Shown: one piece after another, positions 1-7,993 of the stretch
How positions within the stretch are numbered: the stretch's first letter is position 1
Layout: every line of letters starts with the position of its first letter
Origin: Pseudaquabacterium pictum
Lineage (GTDB): Bacteria > Pseudomonadota > Gammaproteobacteria > Burkholderiales > Burkholderiaceae_C
Direction of reading: 5' to 3'
Length of the DNA: 64,000 bases
NCBI RefSeq assembly: GCF_005403045.1
Contig: NZ_BJCL01000006.1
Span: 248,001 to 312,000, forward strand
Program-made: the position numbers and the translations under genes
The notes under the pieces: model-generated
Told to the model about the DNA's origin: nothing
The model's input: only the letters and a program-made list of their open reading frames with translations
Databases searched by the model: none

Positions 1-1383
1 GGTGTGCCGGTGCTGGGCATCTGCTACGGCATGCAGACCATGGCGGTGCAGCTGGGCGGCGAAGTGGCCTGGAGCGACCACCGCGAGTTCGGCTATGCCG
101 AGGTGCGGGCCCACGGTCACACCCGCCTGCTCGATGGCCTGCAGGACTTCGCCACGCCGCAAGGCCACGGCATGCTGAAGGTGTGGATGAGCCATGGCGA
201 CAAGGTGAGCGTGCTGCCGCCCGGCTTCACGCTGATGGCCAGCACGCCCAGCTGCCCGATCGCCGGCATGGCCGACGAGGCGCGCGGCTACTACGCGGTG
301 CAGTTCCATCCCGAGGTGACCCACACCCTGCAGGGCACGGCCCTGCTCACGCGCTTCGTGCGCCAGATCGCCGGCTGCCGCGGCGACTGGATCATGGGCA
401 ACTATGTCGACGAGGCCGTGGCCCGCATCCGCGAGCAGGTGGGCGATGAAGAGGTGATCCTCGGCCTGTCGGGCGGCGTGGACAGCAGCGTGGCCGCGGC
501 GCTGATCCACCGTGCCATCGGTGACCAGCTGACCTGCGTCTTCGTCGACCATGGCCTGCTGCGCCTGAACGAAGGCCAGATGGTGATGGACATGTTCGCC
601 GGCCGGCTGCATGCCAAGGTGGTGCATGTGCAGGCGCAGGCGCAGTTCCTCGGCCACCTGCAGGGCGTGACCGACCCGGAGCAGAAGCGCAAGATCATCG
701 GCCGCGAGTTCGTCGAGGTGTTCCAGGCCGAGGCCGCCAAGCTCAAGGCCGCCGGCACCGGCGCCAAGGGCGCCAAGTGGCTGGCCCAGGGCACCATCTA
801 CCCCGACGTGGTGGAGAGCGGTGGCACCGCCAGCAAGAAGGCCACGATCAAGAGCCACCACAACGTGGGCGGCCTGCCGGCCACGCTGGGCCTGAAGCTG
901 CTGGAGCCGCTGCGCGAGCTGTTCAAGGACGAGGTGCGCGAGCTGGGCGTGGCCCTGGGCCTGCCGCATGACATGGTCTACCGCCACCCGTTCCCCGGGC
1001 CGGGCCTGGGCGTGCGCATCCTGGGCGAGGTGAAGCCCGAGTTCGCCGCGCTGCTGCAGCGGGCTGATGCGATCTTCATCGACGAGTTGCGCGCGGCCAT
1101 CGACCCTGCCACCGGCAAGAGCTGGTACGACCTGACCAGCCAGGCCTTCGTGGTGTTCGTGCCGGTCAAGAGCGTGGGCGTGATGGGCGACGGCCGCACC
1201 TACGAGCATGTGGTGGCCCTGCGCGCCGTGCAGACCAGCGACTTCATGACCGCCGACTGGGCCGAGCTGCCCTACAGCCTGCTGAAGAAGGTGAGCAGCC
1301 GCATCATCAACGAGGTGCGCGGCATCAACCGCGTCACCTATGACGTGAGCAGCAAGCCGCCGGCCACCATCGAGTGGGAGTGA
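1..1383 (+). CDS. guaA: GMP synthase (glutamine-hydrolysing), 5' end outside window
   Basis: C-terminal ~460 residues of GMP synthase, the cytoplasmic enzyme that aminates XMP to GMP using glutamine and ATP in the last step of guanine nucleotide synthesis. The window opens inside the class I glutamine amidotransferase domain: the nucleophile Cys is in GICYGMQ close to the start and the catalytic His-x-Glu is in QFHPEVTH near 300-320. The ATP-pyrophosphatase P-loop SGGVDSS follows near 467, and the dimerisation domain ends in the very conserved PPATIEWE. The family is usually about 530-540 residues, so about 75 N-terminal residues are missing. The next gene is on the other strand 318 bases away, and the GC-rich stress-gene block begins directly after it. 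Confidence 0.97.
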   Translation, partial: GVPVLGICYGMQTMAVQLGGEVAWSDHREFGYAEVRAHGHTRLLDGLQDFATPQGHGMLKVWMSHGDKVSVLPPGFTLMASTPSCPIAGMADEARGYYAVQFHPEVTHTLQGTALLTRFVRQIAGCRGDWIMGNYVDEAVARIREQVGDEEVILGLSGGVDSSVAAALIHRAIGDQLTCVFVDHGLLRLNEGQMVMDMFAGRLHAKVVHVQAQAQFLGHLQGVTDPEQKRKIIGREFVEVFQAEAAKLKAAGTGAKGAKWLAQGTIYPDVVESGGTASKKATIKSHHNVGGLPATLGLKLLEPLRELFKDEVRELGVALGLPHDMVYRHPFPGPGLGVRILGEVKPEFAALLQRADAIFIDELRAAIDPATGKSWYDLTSQAFVVFVPVKSVGVMGDGRTYEHVVALRAVQTSDFMTADWAELPYSLLKKVSSRIINEVRGINRVTYDVSSKPPATIEWE

Positions 1384-1701
1384 CGGAGCCTGCAAGGCTT
1401 CACAGATCAATGTCTTGAGAGTTCTCGTTGATGACTCGACCACATCGTCAACGAGTTGGTGCACCCGCGGTGAGGCCGGGTGTCCGGAGAGTGGCGGGAT
1501 CAGTTGGGACGTCGAGCTGACGGAACCGCTGCGCGAACCGTCCGCCGCGACGCTCATGTTGGCCACGCCGGTCCTATGGCGGCTTTTGAGCAAACTGCCC
1601 AGCACTTGCTCGCGGCCAGAACATGACCTTCGCTCATCGCTCCCGTTCGCCGACCTTCGACCAGCCTGCCCATGCCCCGCCGGCAGACTGATGCAGGCGA
1701 C
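1384..1701. other. Gene-free stretch after guaA with an imperfect hairpin
   Basis: No convincing gene is present. An inverted repeat lies at 1424-1455, with arms CTCGTTGATGA and TCGTCAACGAG (10 of 11 pairs) around a 10-base loop. No T-run follows, so a rho-independent terminator is not supported. The open frame at 1415-1753 overlaps the end of the downstream minus-strand regulator and resembles no family I recognise. The 3' end of guaA is a known target of some integrative elements, but I see no integrase and no second copy of the guaA end in the window. Confidence 0.4.
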
Positions 1702-2571
1702 TCAAGCGTGTCGACCCTGCAGCCAAGCCCTGGGCGACACACCCACCGACTGAACGAAGGCTCGCGAGAACGACGCCGCACTGGCATAGCCCAGCCTTTC
1801 GCTCGCCAGCTTGATCGAGCTTCCCGCCAGCAACATCGATTGCGCTAGCGACACCCTCCAACGAAGCAGGTACTCGGCCGGGGTGATGCCGACCTGAAGC
1901 TTGAACTCCGCTGCAAAGGCACTGCGTGACATGCCTGCAGCCTGGGCCATGGGCTCCAGTGCCCATGCAGCCCCGGGGCTCTCGTGCACCGCCGTCAGCG
2001 CGCGGGCCAACTTGGGATGTGCCAGGCCGTGGAGGATCCCCTCAGTGATGCCGGCTTCGGCTGGGTGGTCCAACAGCCAGCGCAGCAACTGCAGCAGCAG
2101 CACCTCGAACAAGCGATCGGCCAGCAGGCGATGACCGCAGCGGACGCGCTCGGTCTCGGCGAACAGCAGCGCCAGCGTCTGTTCCAGGCCGTCCACGGCG
2201 TGCAGGGGCAGCACGAGAACCGGAGGCAGCGCAGCCACCAGGGGGTGCCGGGCACCACCGTCGAAGTCCACGGTCGCGCACACGAAATCAGAACCTTCTG
2301 TGGGCGCGTTGTGGAACTGGTGCTCCAGAGGACGTGGGTAGAGCAGCAGGGTCGGCTCGGCGACCTTGATCTTGCGCGGCGCGCTGCTGCGCGGTCGGTG
2401 CGTCACCACCATCTCGCCCCGACGCAGCACATGCAGAAAGCCGCGTCCCTCTTGGGCGTCGAAGTGCGTGACCCCGCAGAGTGGCCCGGCATGGAACAGG
2501 TGCGCACGCACCCGAAAGCGTTCGAGCATCCCGGACAGCCGATCCAAGGGCCCTGCTGAAGTTGAAGGCAT
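1702..2571 (-). CDS. AraC-family transcriptional regulator (cupin-type sensor domain)
   Basis: A 289-residue AraC/XylS regulator. The N-terminal half (about 1-180) looks like the cupin_6 sensor domain, with HLFHAGPLCG and RGEMVV. The C-terminal ~100 residues form the double helix-turn-helix, including MAQAAGMSRSAFAAEFK and LASERLGYASAASFSRAF, with the usual GVSPRAW ending. I chose the ATG at 2571 because the protein then starts like other family members (MPSTSAGPLDRLSGML). The frame stays open to 2691, but that extension would translate the tandem repeat that looks like an operator. It is divergent from the secreted globin gene and probably controls it and the genes behind it; the inducer is unknown. 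Confidence 0.9.
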   Translation of the reverse strand: MPSTSAGPLDRLSGMLERFRVRAHLFHAGPLCGVTHFDAQEGRGFLHVLRRGEMVVTHRPRSSAPRKIKVAEPTLLLYPRPLEHQFHNAPTEGSDFVCATVDFDGGARHPLVAALPPVLVLPLHAVDGLEQTLALLFAETERVRCGHRLLADRLFEVLLLQLLRWLLDHPAEAGITEGILHGLAHPKLARALTAVHESPGAAWALEPMAQAAGMSRSAFAAEFKLQVGITPAEYLLRWRVSLAQSMLLAGSSIKLASERLGYASAASFSRAFVQSVGVSPRAWLQGRHA

Positions 2572-2615
2572 GGCTGACTCAGATTGGACGAGCATGGCTG
2601 GTTCAGATTGGACGA
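2568..2615. promoter_or_regulatory. Two 24-bp tandem repeats, candidate AraC operator
   Basis: Two adjacent 24-bp units, 2568-2591 and 2592-2615, differ at only two positions. The shared core is TCAGATTGGACGA preceded by GCATGGCTG. AraC-family proteins commonly bind tandem direct repeats of about this size. The unit overlaps the chosen start codon of the AraC gene at 2571 and faces the divergent globin gene, so autorepression combined with divergent activation is a reasonable inference. Binding is not shown. Confidence 0.5.
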
Positions 2616-2729
2616 AATGGATGCTTTGATGGACTCTATGTGCCAAATCATACATCCGTCGACGAGACACTTTCGTCCAGCGCACAGGCACACCGGTGCC
2701 GCGCCAACCCCCGAGCTTCAGGAGAAGTC

Positions 2730-3398
2730 ATGAAACACCACTCGCTCGTCGCCGCCGCATTGGCGGCCCTGGTGGCTGTTGCCGCGGCCCCGACCGCCAA
2801 CGCCCAATCGACGCCCGCCATCCCCGGCTACACCATGGGCCAGAAGTCGCTGGCCAAGGCGCCCTTCACCCTGGCCGATCTGGAGTCGCTGAAGAAGACG
2901 CTGCTGTTCACCGAAGAGGACATTCGCTACCTCCGCATGAGCAGGGCGATCCTGGCCGACCAGCACGAGGCCATCCTCGACGTCTGGTACGGCTTCGTCG
3001 CTTCCACCCCCGAGTTGGTCGTGTATTTCAAGAACAACAAGACCGGCGCTCCGGACGGTGCCTACCTGGGGGCCGTGCGCAAGCGCTTCGGCCAATGGAT
3101 CGCCGATACGGCCGACGCCAACTACGACCAGTCCTGGCTCGACTACCAGTACGAGATCGGCCTGCGCCACACCACGCCCAAGAAGAACAAGACCGACGAG
3201 GCCGACAGCGTGCCGCTGGTCAACTTCCGCTACCTGTCGGCTTTGACGATTCCCGTCACGACCACGCTCAAGCCGTTCCTGGCGAAGAAGGGCGCCTCGG
3301 CTGCCGACGTCGAAAAGATGCACGCAGCATGGGTCAAGTCGGTGCTGCTGCAGTCCATCCTGTGGAGCTATCCGTACATCAAGGACGGTCAGTTCTGA
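2730..3398 (+). CDS. Secreted protoglobin-like haem protein
   Basis: A 222-residue protein with a Sec signal peptide (MKHHS, a hydrophobic alanine-rich core, cleavage after ANA near residue 25). The remainder resembles the protoglobin/globin-coupled-sensor fold: YLRMSRAILADQHEAILDVW, then WYGFVASTPELVVYF, then WLDYQYEIGLRHT. The His of IGLRH is the likely proximal haem ligand. No signalling domain follows the globin. The start is fixed by a good ribosome site (AGGAGAAG) at 2720-2727. A protoglobin exported to the periplasm is unusual, since characterised ones are cytoplasmic gas-binding proteins. Its neighbours (AraC regulator, AhpD-like and thioredoxin-like genes) suggest a redox or nitrosative stress role. 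The fold assignment is from motif reading. Confidence 0.75.
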   Translation: MKHHSLVAAALAALVAVAAAPTANAQSTPAIPGYTMGQKSLAKAPFTLADLESLKKTLLFTEEDIRYLRMSRAILADQHEAILDVWYGFVASTPELVVYFKNNKTGAPDGAYLGAVRKRFGQWIADTADANYDQSWLDYQYEIGLRHTTPKKNKTDEADSVPLVNFRYLSALTIPVTTTLKPFLAKKGASAADVEKMHAAWVKSVLLQSILWSYPYIKDGQF

Positions 3399-3462
3399 GT
3401 CTTTGAAACCGATCCGTCCCAACATCCATTGTTCACTTCCACCTGAACCTGAAGGAACGACC

Positions 3463-4008
3463 ATGAACCGCGTCCCCCTCGTCGACCGCAATGCCACCAC
3501 TGCCGACCGCAAGGCCTTGCTCGACGCCATCCATGGCGCCTTTGGCGCCACGCCCAACATGTTCCGCGCCGTCGCCAACTCGTCGGCTGCGCTGAAGAGC
3601 ATGTGGTCGTCCTTCGGCGCCTTGGGCGCCGGCGTGATTGCGCCCAAGCTCGGCGAGCAGATCGCCGTGGCCGTTGCCGATCGCAACGCCTGTGAGTACT
3701 GCCTGGCGGCCCACACCGCTCTGGGCCGCAAGGCCGGCGCCAGCGCCGAAGAAATGCAACACGCCCAAGCCGGTGAGTCGGCCGATGCAAAGATGCAAGC
3801 CGCGCTGCGCTTCGCCCTCAAGCTGGTCAATGGCCGTGGCCAGGTCGGCGACGCCGACGTGCAGGCGCTGCGCACGGTCGGGTTCGGTGACGAAGAGATC
3901 GTCGAGATCCTGGCTCACGTGGCGTTGAACCTGTTCACCAACTACGTCAATGTCGCCTTCGCAGTGCCTGTCGATTTCCCGGCCGTCAAGCTGCGCCGCG
4001 CTGCCTGA
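3463..4008 (+). CDS. Carboxymuconolactone decarboxylase/AhpD-like protein
   Basis: A 181-residue protein of the carboxymuconolactone decarboxylase/AhpD superfamily. It carries the diagnostic active-site helix NACEYCLAAHTALGRKAG (around residues 70-90), with the Glu, Cys and His typical of alkylhydroperoxidase-D-like proteins. The N-terminal Cys of a full Cys-x-x-Cys pair is present in CEYC. Members act as thiol-dependent peroxidases or decarboxylases; the substrate here is unknown. The ATG at 3463 has a GAAGGAA ribosome site 8 bases upstream. It lies 64 bases after the secreted globin gene on the same strand and is probably co-transcribed with it. Confidence 0.9.
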   Translation: MNRVPLVDRNATTADRKALLDAIHGAFGATPNMFRAVANSSAALKSMWSSFGALGAGVIAPKLGEQIAVAVADRNACEYCLAAHTALGRKAGASAEEMQHAQAGESADAKMQAALRFALKLVNGRGQVGDADVQALRTVGFGDEEIVEILAHVALNLFTNYVNVAFAVPVDFPAVKLRRAA

Positions 4009-4082
4009 AGCCGCATTGTGGGGATAGCGCCGGCTGCCCGGCACGGCATCGCGCCGGGCTCTGCTGGCCTTGCAGCTGAGTC

Positions 4083-4799
4083 ATGACCGCCACCAACCGC
4101 ACAACCCAGGCCCTGCAAACCAGCCTGTGGCTCAACTCGCCGCAACTGGTGACCCTGGAGTGCCTGCGCGGACGCGCAGTGGTGCTGCACGCCTTCCAGA
4201 TGTTGTGCCCGGGTTGCGTGTCGCACGGCCTGCCGCAGGCTTTGCGCATCCACCGGTTGTTCCCGCAGGAACAGGTCGCGGTGATCGGCCTGCACACCGT
4301 CTTCAAGCACCACGATGTGATGGGGCCCGAGGCCCTGCGCGTTTTCCTGCACCGGTACCGGATTCCGTTCCCGGTCGGTGTCGACCAAGCCGATCCAGGA
4401 GGTCCGGTGCTGATGACGATGCAGGGCCATGGGATGCGCGGCACGCCTGGCGTGGTGGTCTTTGACAGGGACGGCCGCGTTCGTCTGAATCACTCTGGTC
4501 AGATCGACGACCTGCATCTGCGCGCCATCGAGCGTGGCCAAGCCGATCCAGCATCGCCAGAGCCATGCCGGCTTCCACTGGAGGGTGGCCGGTCCCGAAA
4601 CGGGCTGAAGGACGGGGCCACGGCACGCACCAAATGCAATGCTGCCGCTTCGGGCGCGCTGCATCCCCTCATCGCCCGATGTGACTCCAGGGTTGCCGCA
4701 CGACTCGTCAGCGGCACCCGCAGCAGCCGCGCTGCTGGACGGGTTCTGCCACCACGGAGGCCGCCTGCAACGGCACCGGCGTGTAACCGGCCTCGGTGA
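4083..4799 (+). CDS. Thioredoxin-like (redoxin-domain) protein with an anomalous tail
   Basis: A 238-codon frame whose first ~160 residues form a TlpA/AhpC-type thioredoxin fold: VVLHAFQMLCPGCVSHGLPQ carries a CPGC redox motif near residues 40-43, and GMRGTPGVVVFDRDGRVR supplies the cis-Pro loop and final strands. No signal peptide is visible, so it is probably cytoplasmic. The last ~75 residues are rich in Arg, Ala and Ser and look like read-through of unselected sequence. They overlap the oppositely oriented copZ gene by 92 bases. A frameshift near 4560 that removed the original stop is one explanation. It probably belongs with the AhpD-like gene 75 bases upstream. Confidence 0.7.
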   Translation: MTATNRTTQALQTSLWLNSPQLVTLECLRGRAVVLHAFQMLCPGCVSHGLPQALRIHRLFPQEQVAVIGLHTVFKHHDVMGPEALRVFLHRYRIPFPVGVDQADPGGPVLMTMQGHGMRGTPGVVVFDRDGRVRLNHSGQIDDLHLRAIERGQADPASPEPCRLPLEGGRSRNGLKDGATARTKCNAAASGALHPLIARCDSRVAARLVSGTRSSRAAGRVLPPRRPPATAPACNRPR

Positions 4800-4965
4800 T
4801 GGCGTCATTCAGTTCCTGCGCGCTCGCTTCGGTCGGCTCCACCATGACGAGGTGCTGCGCCAGGTCGACGGTGACCTTTGCATCCTTGTCAGTGGCCTGG
4901 AGGGCCTTGGTGATGGTGCTGACGCAGTGGCCGCAGGTCATGTCATCCACTCGGAAGACTGGCAT
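4708..4965 (-). CDS. copZ: Copper chaperone, HMA domain (CopZ-like)
   Basis: An 85-residue heavy-metal-associated domain protein. The metal site is MTCGHCVSTITKAL near residues 9-14 (Cys-x-x-Cys), followed by the ferredoxin-like fold and AGYTP. Such proteins bind Cu(I) in the cytoplasm and pass it to the CopA ATPase. The C-terminus adds a second cysteine group (RGCCGCR), which could bind another metal ion. A MerR-type promoter with a 19-bp spacer lies just upstream at 4995-5025, consistent with control by the adjacent CueR-like protein. Confidence 0.92.
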   Translation of the reverse strand: MPVFRVDDMTCGHCVSTITKALQATDKDAKVTVDLAQHLVMVEPTEASAQELNDAITEAGYTPVPLQAASVVAEPVQQRGCCGCR

Positions 4966-4994
4966 CGATTGCTCCTTGGGTTGTCGATCTCGTC

Positions 4995-5025
4995 ATGATT
5001 GGCCTTGTCACTGTGGAAAGGTCAA
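4995..5025 (-). promoter_or_regulatory. CueR/MerR-type promoter of copZ
   Basis: Read on the minus strand: -35 TTGACC, a 19-bp spacer containing the dyad CCTTTCC-N5-GACAAGG, and -10 AATCAT. The 19-bp spacing and the operator inside the spacer are the hallmark of MerR-family activators. The predicted start of transcription is about 20-25 bases before the copZ ATG. Confidence 0.7.
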
Positions 5026-5130
5026 GCCGCCTGGGCATGGCGTCAACGCCTGGCGTGGAGAAGCGGTCGTGCGGCGGGCCGCTGCCAGCCCGTGCATGGA
5101 CTGCGTCAGCCGCAGGGCCGAGTCTGCTGT

Positions 5131-5691
5131 TCAGTGCGAGCCGTGCGCGGCGTGGGCGTTGCGGATCCAGGCCATCAGGTCGGCATGGGGCGACGCTGCG
5201 GCGTCCGCGTGGTTCACCTCTCCGGGCTGGCGTGCCGGTGTCTTGCGCAGCGGCCGCCGGCCCGCACGCCGGGGTTCAGGCGCGGCGGGACTCTCGGCCG
5301 CCAGTTCGGCCAGGATCGCGCAATGCGGGTCCTCGCTGCCGAGGCAGGAAGTCACCAGCCGCTCGAGCGCGGCCTTCATGGCCGCCATCTCGCGCAGCCT
5401 CTCGGCCAGGTCGTCGAGGTGCCGCCTGGCCACCGCCTTGACCTCGCGGCTCGTGCGGTGCCCGTTGCTCCACAAACCGAGCAGGTCGGCGATCTGCGGG
5501 ATCGAGAAGCCCAGATTGCGTGACTGCCGGATGAAGCGCAGCACCGAGACGTCACGCTCGCTGTACTGGCGGTAGCCGGCGTCCGTGCGCTCCGCTGCAG
5601 GCACGAGTCCGATCTGCTCGTAGTGGCGGACCATCTTGGCCGAGACGCCGGCCGCTTTCGCCGCCGCGCCGATGTTCATGCTGCTGTTCAT
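5131..5691 (-). CDS. cueR: MerR-family copper-responsive regulator (CueR-like)
   Basis: A 186-residue MerR regulator. The N-terminal winged helix (MNIGAAAKAAGVSAKMVRHY, then GYRQYSERDVSVLRFIRQSR) is followed by a dimerisation helix and a metal-loop pair of cysteines, SCLGSEDPHC, matching the Cys-x7-Cys layout of CueR. About 55 residues extend beyond the metal loop, ending AWIRNAHAAHG, so it is longer than E. coli CueR (135). The ATG at 5691 is preceded by GGGAGAA. It is the first of two CueR-type genes in the window and sits 165 bases upstream of copZ on the same strand. Cu(I) as inducer is inferred from the Cys pattern and neighbours. Confidence 0.88.
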   Translation of the reverse strand: MNSSMNIGAAAKAAGVSAKMVRHYEQIGLVPAAERTDAGYRQYSERDVSVLRFIRQSRNLGFSIPQIADLLGLWSNGHRTSREVKAVARRHLDDLAERLREMAAMKAALERLVTSCLGSEDPHCAILAELAAESPAAPEPRRAGRRPLRKTPARQPGEVNHADAAASPHADLMAWIRNAHAAHGSH

Positions 5692-5724
5692 GGGTTCTCC
5701 CGGTTCAGTGGAGCCAGTTCAATC

Positions 5725-5755
5725 AGTGTCCACCTTCCCACAGGGGCAAGGTCAA
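5725..5755 (-). promoter_or_regulatory. CueR/MerR-type promoter of the first cueR gene
   Basis: On the minus strand: -35 TTGACC, a 19-bp spacer holding the dyad CCTTGCC-N5-GGGAAGG, and -10 GACACT. The element closely resembles the E. coli copA operator. It places the transcript start about 27 bases before the regulator's ATG at 5691 and implies autoregulation. Confidence 0.72.
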
Positions 5756-5910
5756 GCGCTGCTGGGCGCCTGGCAGAGGGCACGGGTCGCCGGCCACCGG
5801 CGTGGTCGCGGCTCCCGAGCCACGTGCGCGGTCTCGTGGTCGCTTCCATCGTCAGTCCCGTTGCCGAAGGACCATGGGCAGCGTCACCGCCGCCAGACAG
5901 CTCCGCTGCA

Positions 5911-5939
5911 GCAACACTGTGTTGCTGCCACGGCAACAC
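5911..5939. promoter_or_regulatory. LysR-type operator with three half-sites
   Basis: Three copies of one heptamer occur in alternating orientation: GCAACAC (5911-5917), GTGTTGC (5919-5925) and GCAACAC (5933-5939). The last two form a perfect dyad with a 7-base spacer and contain a T-N11-A LysR box. It lies 51 bases upstream of the LysR gene at 5991, so autoregulation is the simplest reading. The 5692-5990 stretch holds only this site and the divergent cueR promoter. Confidence 0.55.
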
Positions 5940-5990
5940 GGGTCTCCAAGACAATGACGGCCACTGCAGCGCAGGAGACTGGAGGCCCCG

Positions 5991-6890
5991 ATGGACCGGC
6001 ATCACGCCATGCACTGTTTCTGTCGTGTCGTAGAAACTGGCAGCTTCGCTGCCGCCGCGCGCGACCTGGACGTGACCCGCTCGGTGGTCACACGCACCAT
6101 CCAGGAACTGGAGGCGTGGACGGCCAGCCGGCTGCTGGAGCGCACCACGCGCACCATGCAGCTCACCGAGGCCGGCGACCGCTTCTACGCCTACTGCCGG
6201 CGCGTGCTGCAGGACACCGAGCAGACCTTGTCGGCCATGCGCAGTGCCCGCGCCGGGCTGGCCGGGCGCATCACTGTGTCGACTCCCGTCTCGCTGACGC
6301 TGTCGTTCCTGAGCGACCACCTGCTCGCCTTCCAGGCGGCCCATCCGGCGTTGGAGCTCGATCTGCGCCTGAGCGACAAGCCGGTGGACCTGGTGCGCGA
6401 GGGGGTGGACCTCGCGCTGCGCGGCCGCGCAGCGCTCGAAGACTCCTCGCTCGTGGCGGTGCCGCTGATGACGCTGCCGCGCTTGGTCTGTGCTTCGCCG
6501 GGCTATTGGCAGCGCCACGCCAGGCCCGAGCATCCGCAGGCCCTGGTGCAGCATGACTGCCTGAGCTATGTGCTGGGAAGCGATGCCTCGCGCTGGGAAT
6601 TTGACGGCCCCGACGGCCACCACGCCGTCGACGTGCGCGGTCGGCTGCGTTCCGACAACAGCCTGCTGCTGATCGACGCGCTGCGGCAGGGCCTCGGTGT
6701 CGGTCTGGTGCCCGAGCCGATGGCGCGTCGTGCACTGGCCGCCGGCGAACTCGAACTTGCGCTTGGCGACTACCGGGCCGAGCCGCGCACGTTGTACGCG
6801 GTCTACCCCAGCCGCGATCACCTGCCCGAGCGCGTCCGCGCGCTGGTGCGCTTTCTCAAGGAGCGCCTGCCCGCACCGGCCGTCGGCTGA
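5991..6890 (+). CDS. LysR-family transcriptional regulator
   Basis: A 299-residue LysR regulator. The winged helix-turn-helix spans about residues 1-60 (FAAAARDLDVTRSVVTRTIQ, then LLERTTRTMQLTEAG). A type 2 periplasmic-binding-like effector domain follows (GRITVSTPVSLTLSFLSDHL, VDLALRG, GLGVGLVPEPMARRAL). It belongs to the CrgA/DsdC-like group common in Burkholderiales. The start has GGAGG six bases before the ATG. The convergent neighbours wrbA, pirin and EamA exporter are candidate targets by position only; the effector is not predictable. Confidence 0.93.
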   Translation: MDRHHAMHCFCRVVETGSFAAAARDLDVTRSVVTRTIQELEAWTASRLLERTTRTMQLTEAGDRFYAYCRRVLQDTEQTLSAMRSARAGLAGRITVSTPVSLTLSFLSDHLLAFQAAHPALELDLRLSDKPVDLVREGVDLALRGRAALEDSSLVAVPLMTLPRLVCASPGYWQRHARPEHPQALVQHDCLSYVLGSDASRWEFDGPDGHHAVDVRGRLRSDNSLLLIDALRQGLGVGLVPEPMARRALAAGELELALGDYRAEPRTLYAVYPSRDHLPERVRALVRFLKERLPAPAVG

Positions 6891-7311
6891 GGGGACGTCG
6901 GCATCGCCAAGGGTCGTGGCGAATCGTGGCCGATCGTTGGCCAGGTCCGCTGCCTCGCCACCGACCACGAGGGACCGCCCAACGGTCAGCAGCCTGGCGG
7001 CGTGAAGTTCGCAGCCTGCGTTCAGACTGTCGACCTGTCGAGGCCCGACACCCGGAACCCACGCGACCAGGGGCACCGCCGTGCCGCTGGCCCCACCCCC
7101 GTGACGGGCAAGCGGCCGCCGAGCGGCCGGACCGCGGCATGCTGGGCCCGCGCGACCGACAGGTCTGCCGCCGGGTTGCTGCTGCCGCACAGGAGGTCCA
7201 CCCGCTCGGTCAGGCGCACGCTGCCCGTCCCGCCGGCCACAGGCGGCCACCACGCGCAGGGCGCCCCCGGCGGCCAGCATCCGCCGGCGCGTGCATGGCA
7301 GCCCGGGTCGA
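6891..7311. other. 421-base stretch without a supportable gene
   Basis: This lies between the convergent LysR and wrbA genes. All six frames were read and none gives a protein family I recognise. One minus-strand frame near 7225-7300 contains RRRMLAAGGAL followed by VVAACG, which looks like the leader of an exported or lipid-anchored protein, but it runs into low-quality sequence and overlaps the end of wrbA. The stretch may be the remnant of a decayed gene. No terminator hairpin with a T-run was seen. Confidence 0.3.
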
Positions 7312-7965
7312 TCATGCGGTGGCCTGCGCGACCCCGGGTCTCGATGTTGAGTCTGCCCGCCCCCGTGCCAGGGCCTGCGCCACCTGGGCGACATGGGCGC
7401 CCTGGAACCGCGCGCCCGCCATCTCGTTGTCCGACACCTGCCGTGCGCCATCGCCGCCGGCCAGCGCCGTGGCGCCGTACGGCGTGCCGCCGGTGATCTC
7501 GTCCATGCGGGTCAGGCCCTCGAACGAGTAGGGCAGGCCGACGATGACCATCCCGTGGTGGAGCAGCGTCGTGTGGAAGCTCGTGAGGGTGGTCTCCTGC
7601 CCGCCATGCTGCGTGCCGGTGACGGCGAACACGCTGCCGACCTTGCCGATGAGCGCGCCGCGCGCCCACAGTCCACCGGTGCGATCGAGGAAGTTGCGCA
7701 TCTGCGCAGCCATGTTGCCGAACCGCGTGGGCGTTCCGAAGACGATGGCGTCGTAGTGCGCCAACTCCTCGGGGTCGGCGATGGGTGCGCGCTGATCGAG
7801 CTTGTAGCCGCTGCCCCTTGCCACGGCTTCGGGCACCAGTTCAGGCACACGCCTGAGGTCAACCTCCACACCGGGCACGGATCGCGCGCCTGCGGCGACC
7901 GCTTCGGCCATCGTCTCGACGTGGCCCCAGCTGGAGTAATAGAGAACGAGAACGCGTGTGTTCAT
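7312..7965 (-). CDS. wrbA: NAD(P)H:quinone oxidoreductase, WrbA type
   Basis: A 217-residue flavodoxin-like quinone reductase that reduces quinones by two electrons, avoiding semiquinone radicals. The FMN phosphate loop is [14 protein letters not shown] (residues 6-19). [19 protein letters not shown] and [20 protein letters not shown] are the diagnostic WrbA loops, and PYSFEG and [12 protein letters not shown] follow. The length is about 15 residues above E. coli WrbA because of a short C-terminal tail. It is 28 bases downstream of the pirin gene on the same strand, so pirin and wrbA may share a transcript. Confidence 0.95.
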   Translation of the reverse strand: MNTRVLVLYYSSWGHVETMAEAVAAGARSVPGVEVDLRRVPELVPEAVARGSGYKLDQRAPIADPEELAHYDAIVFGTPTRFGNMAAQMRNFLDRTGGLWARGALIGKVGSVFAVTGTQHGGQETTLTSFHTTLLHHGMVIVGLPYSFEGLTRMDEITGGTPYGATALAGGDGARQVSDNEMAGARFQGAHVAQVAQALARGRADSTSRPGVAQATA

Positions 7966-7993
7966 GGTTGGATCTCCTGTGAAGAAACTGAAT

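Noticed and set aside
1415-1753. Open plus-strand frame of about 110 codons after guaA
   Set aside because: It overlaps the end of the AraC gene, has no family resemblance and no ribosome site; GC-rich DNA gives many such frames.
2572-2691. N-terminal extension of the AraC regulator
   Set aside because: It translates the tandem repeat that looks like an operator and has no homologous look; ATG 2571 fits better.
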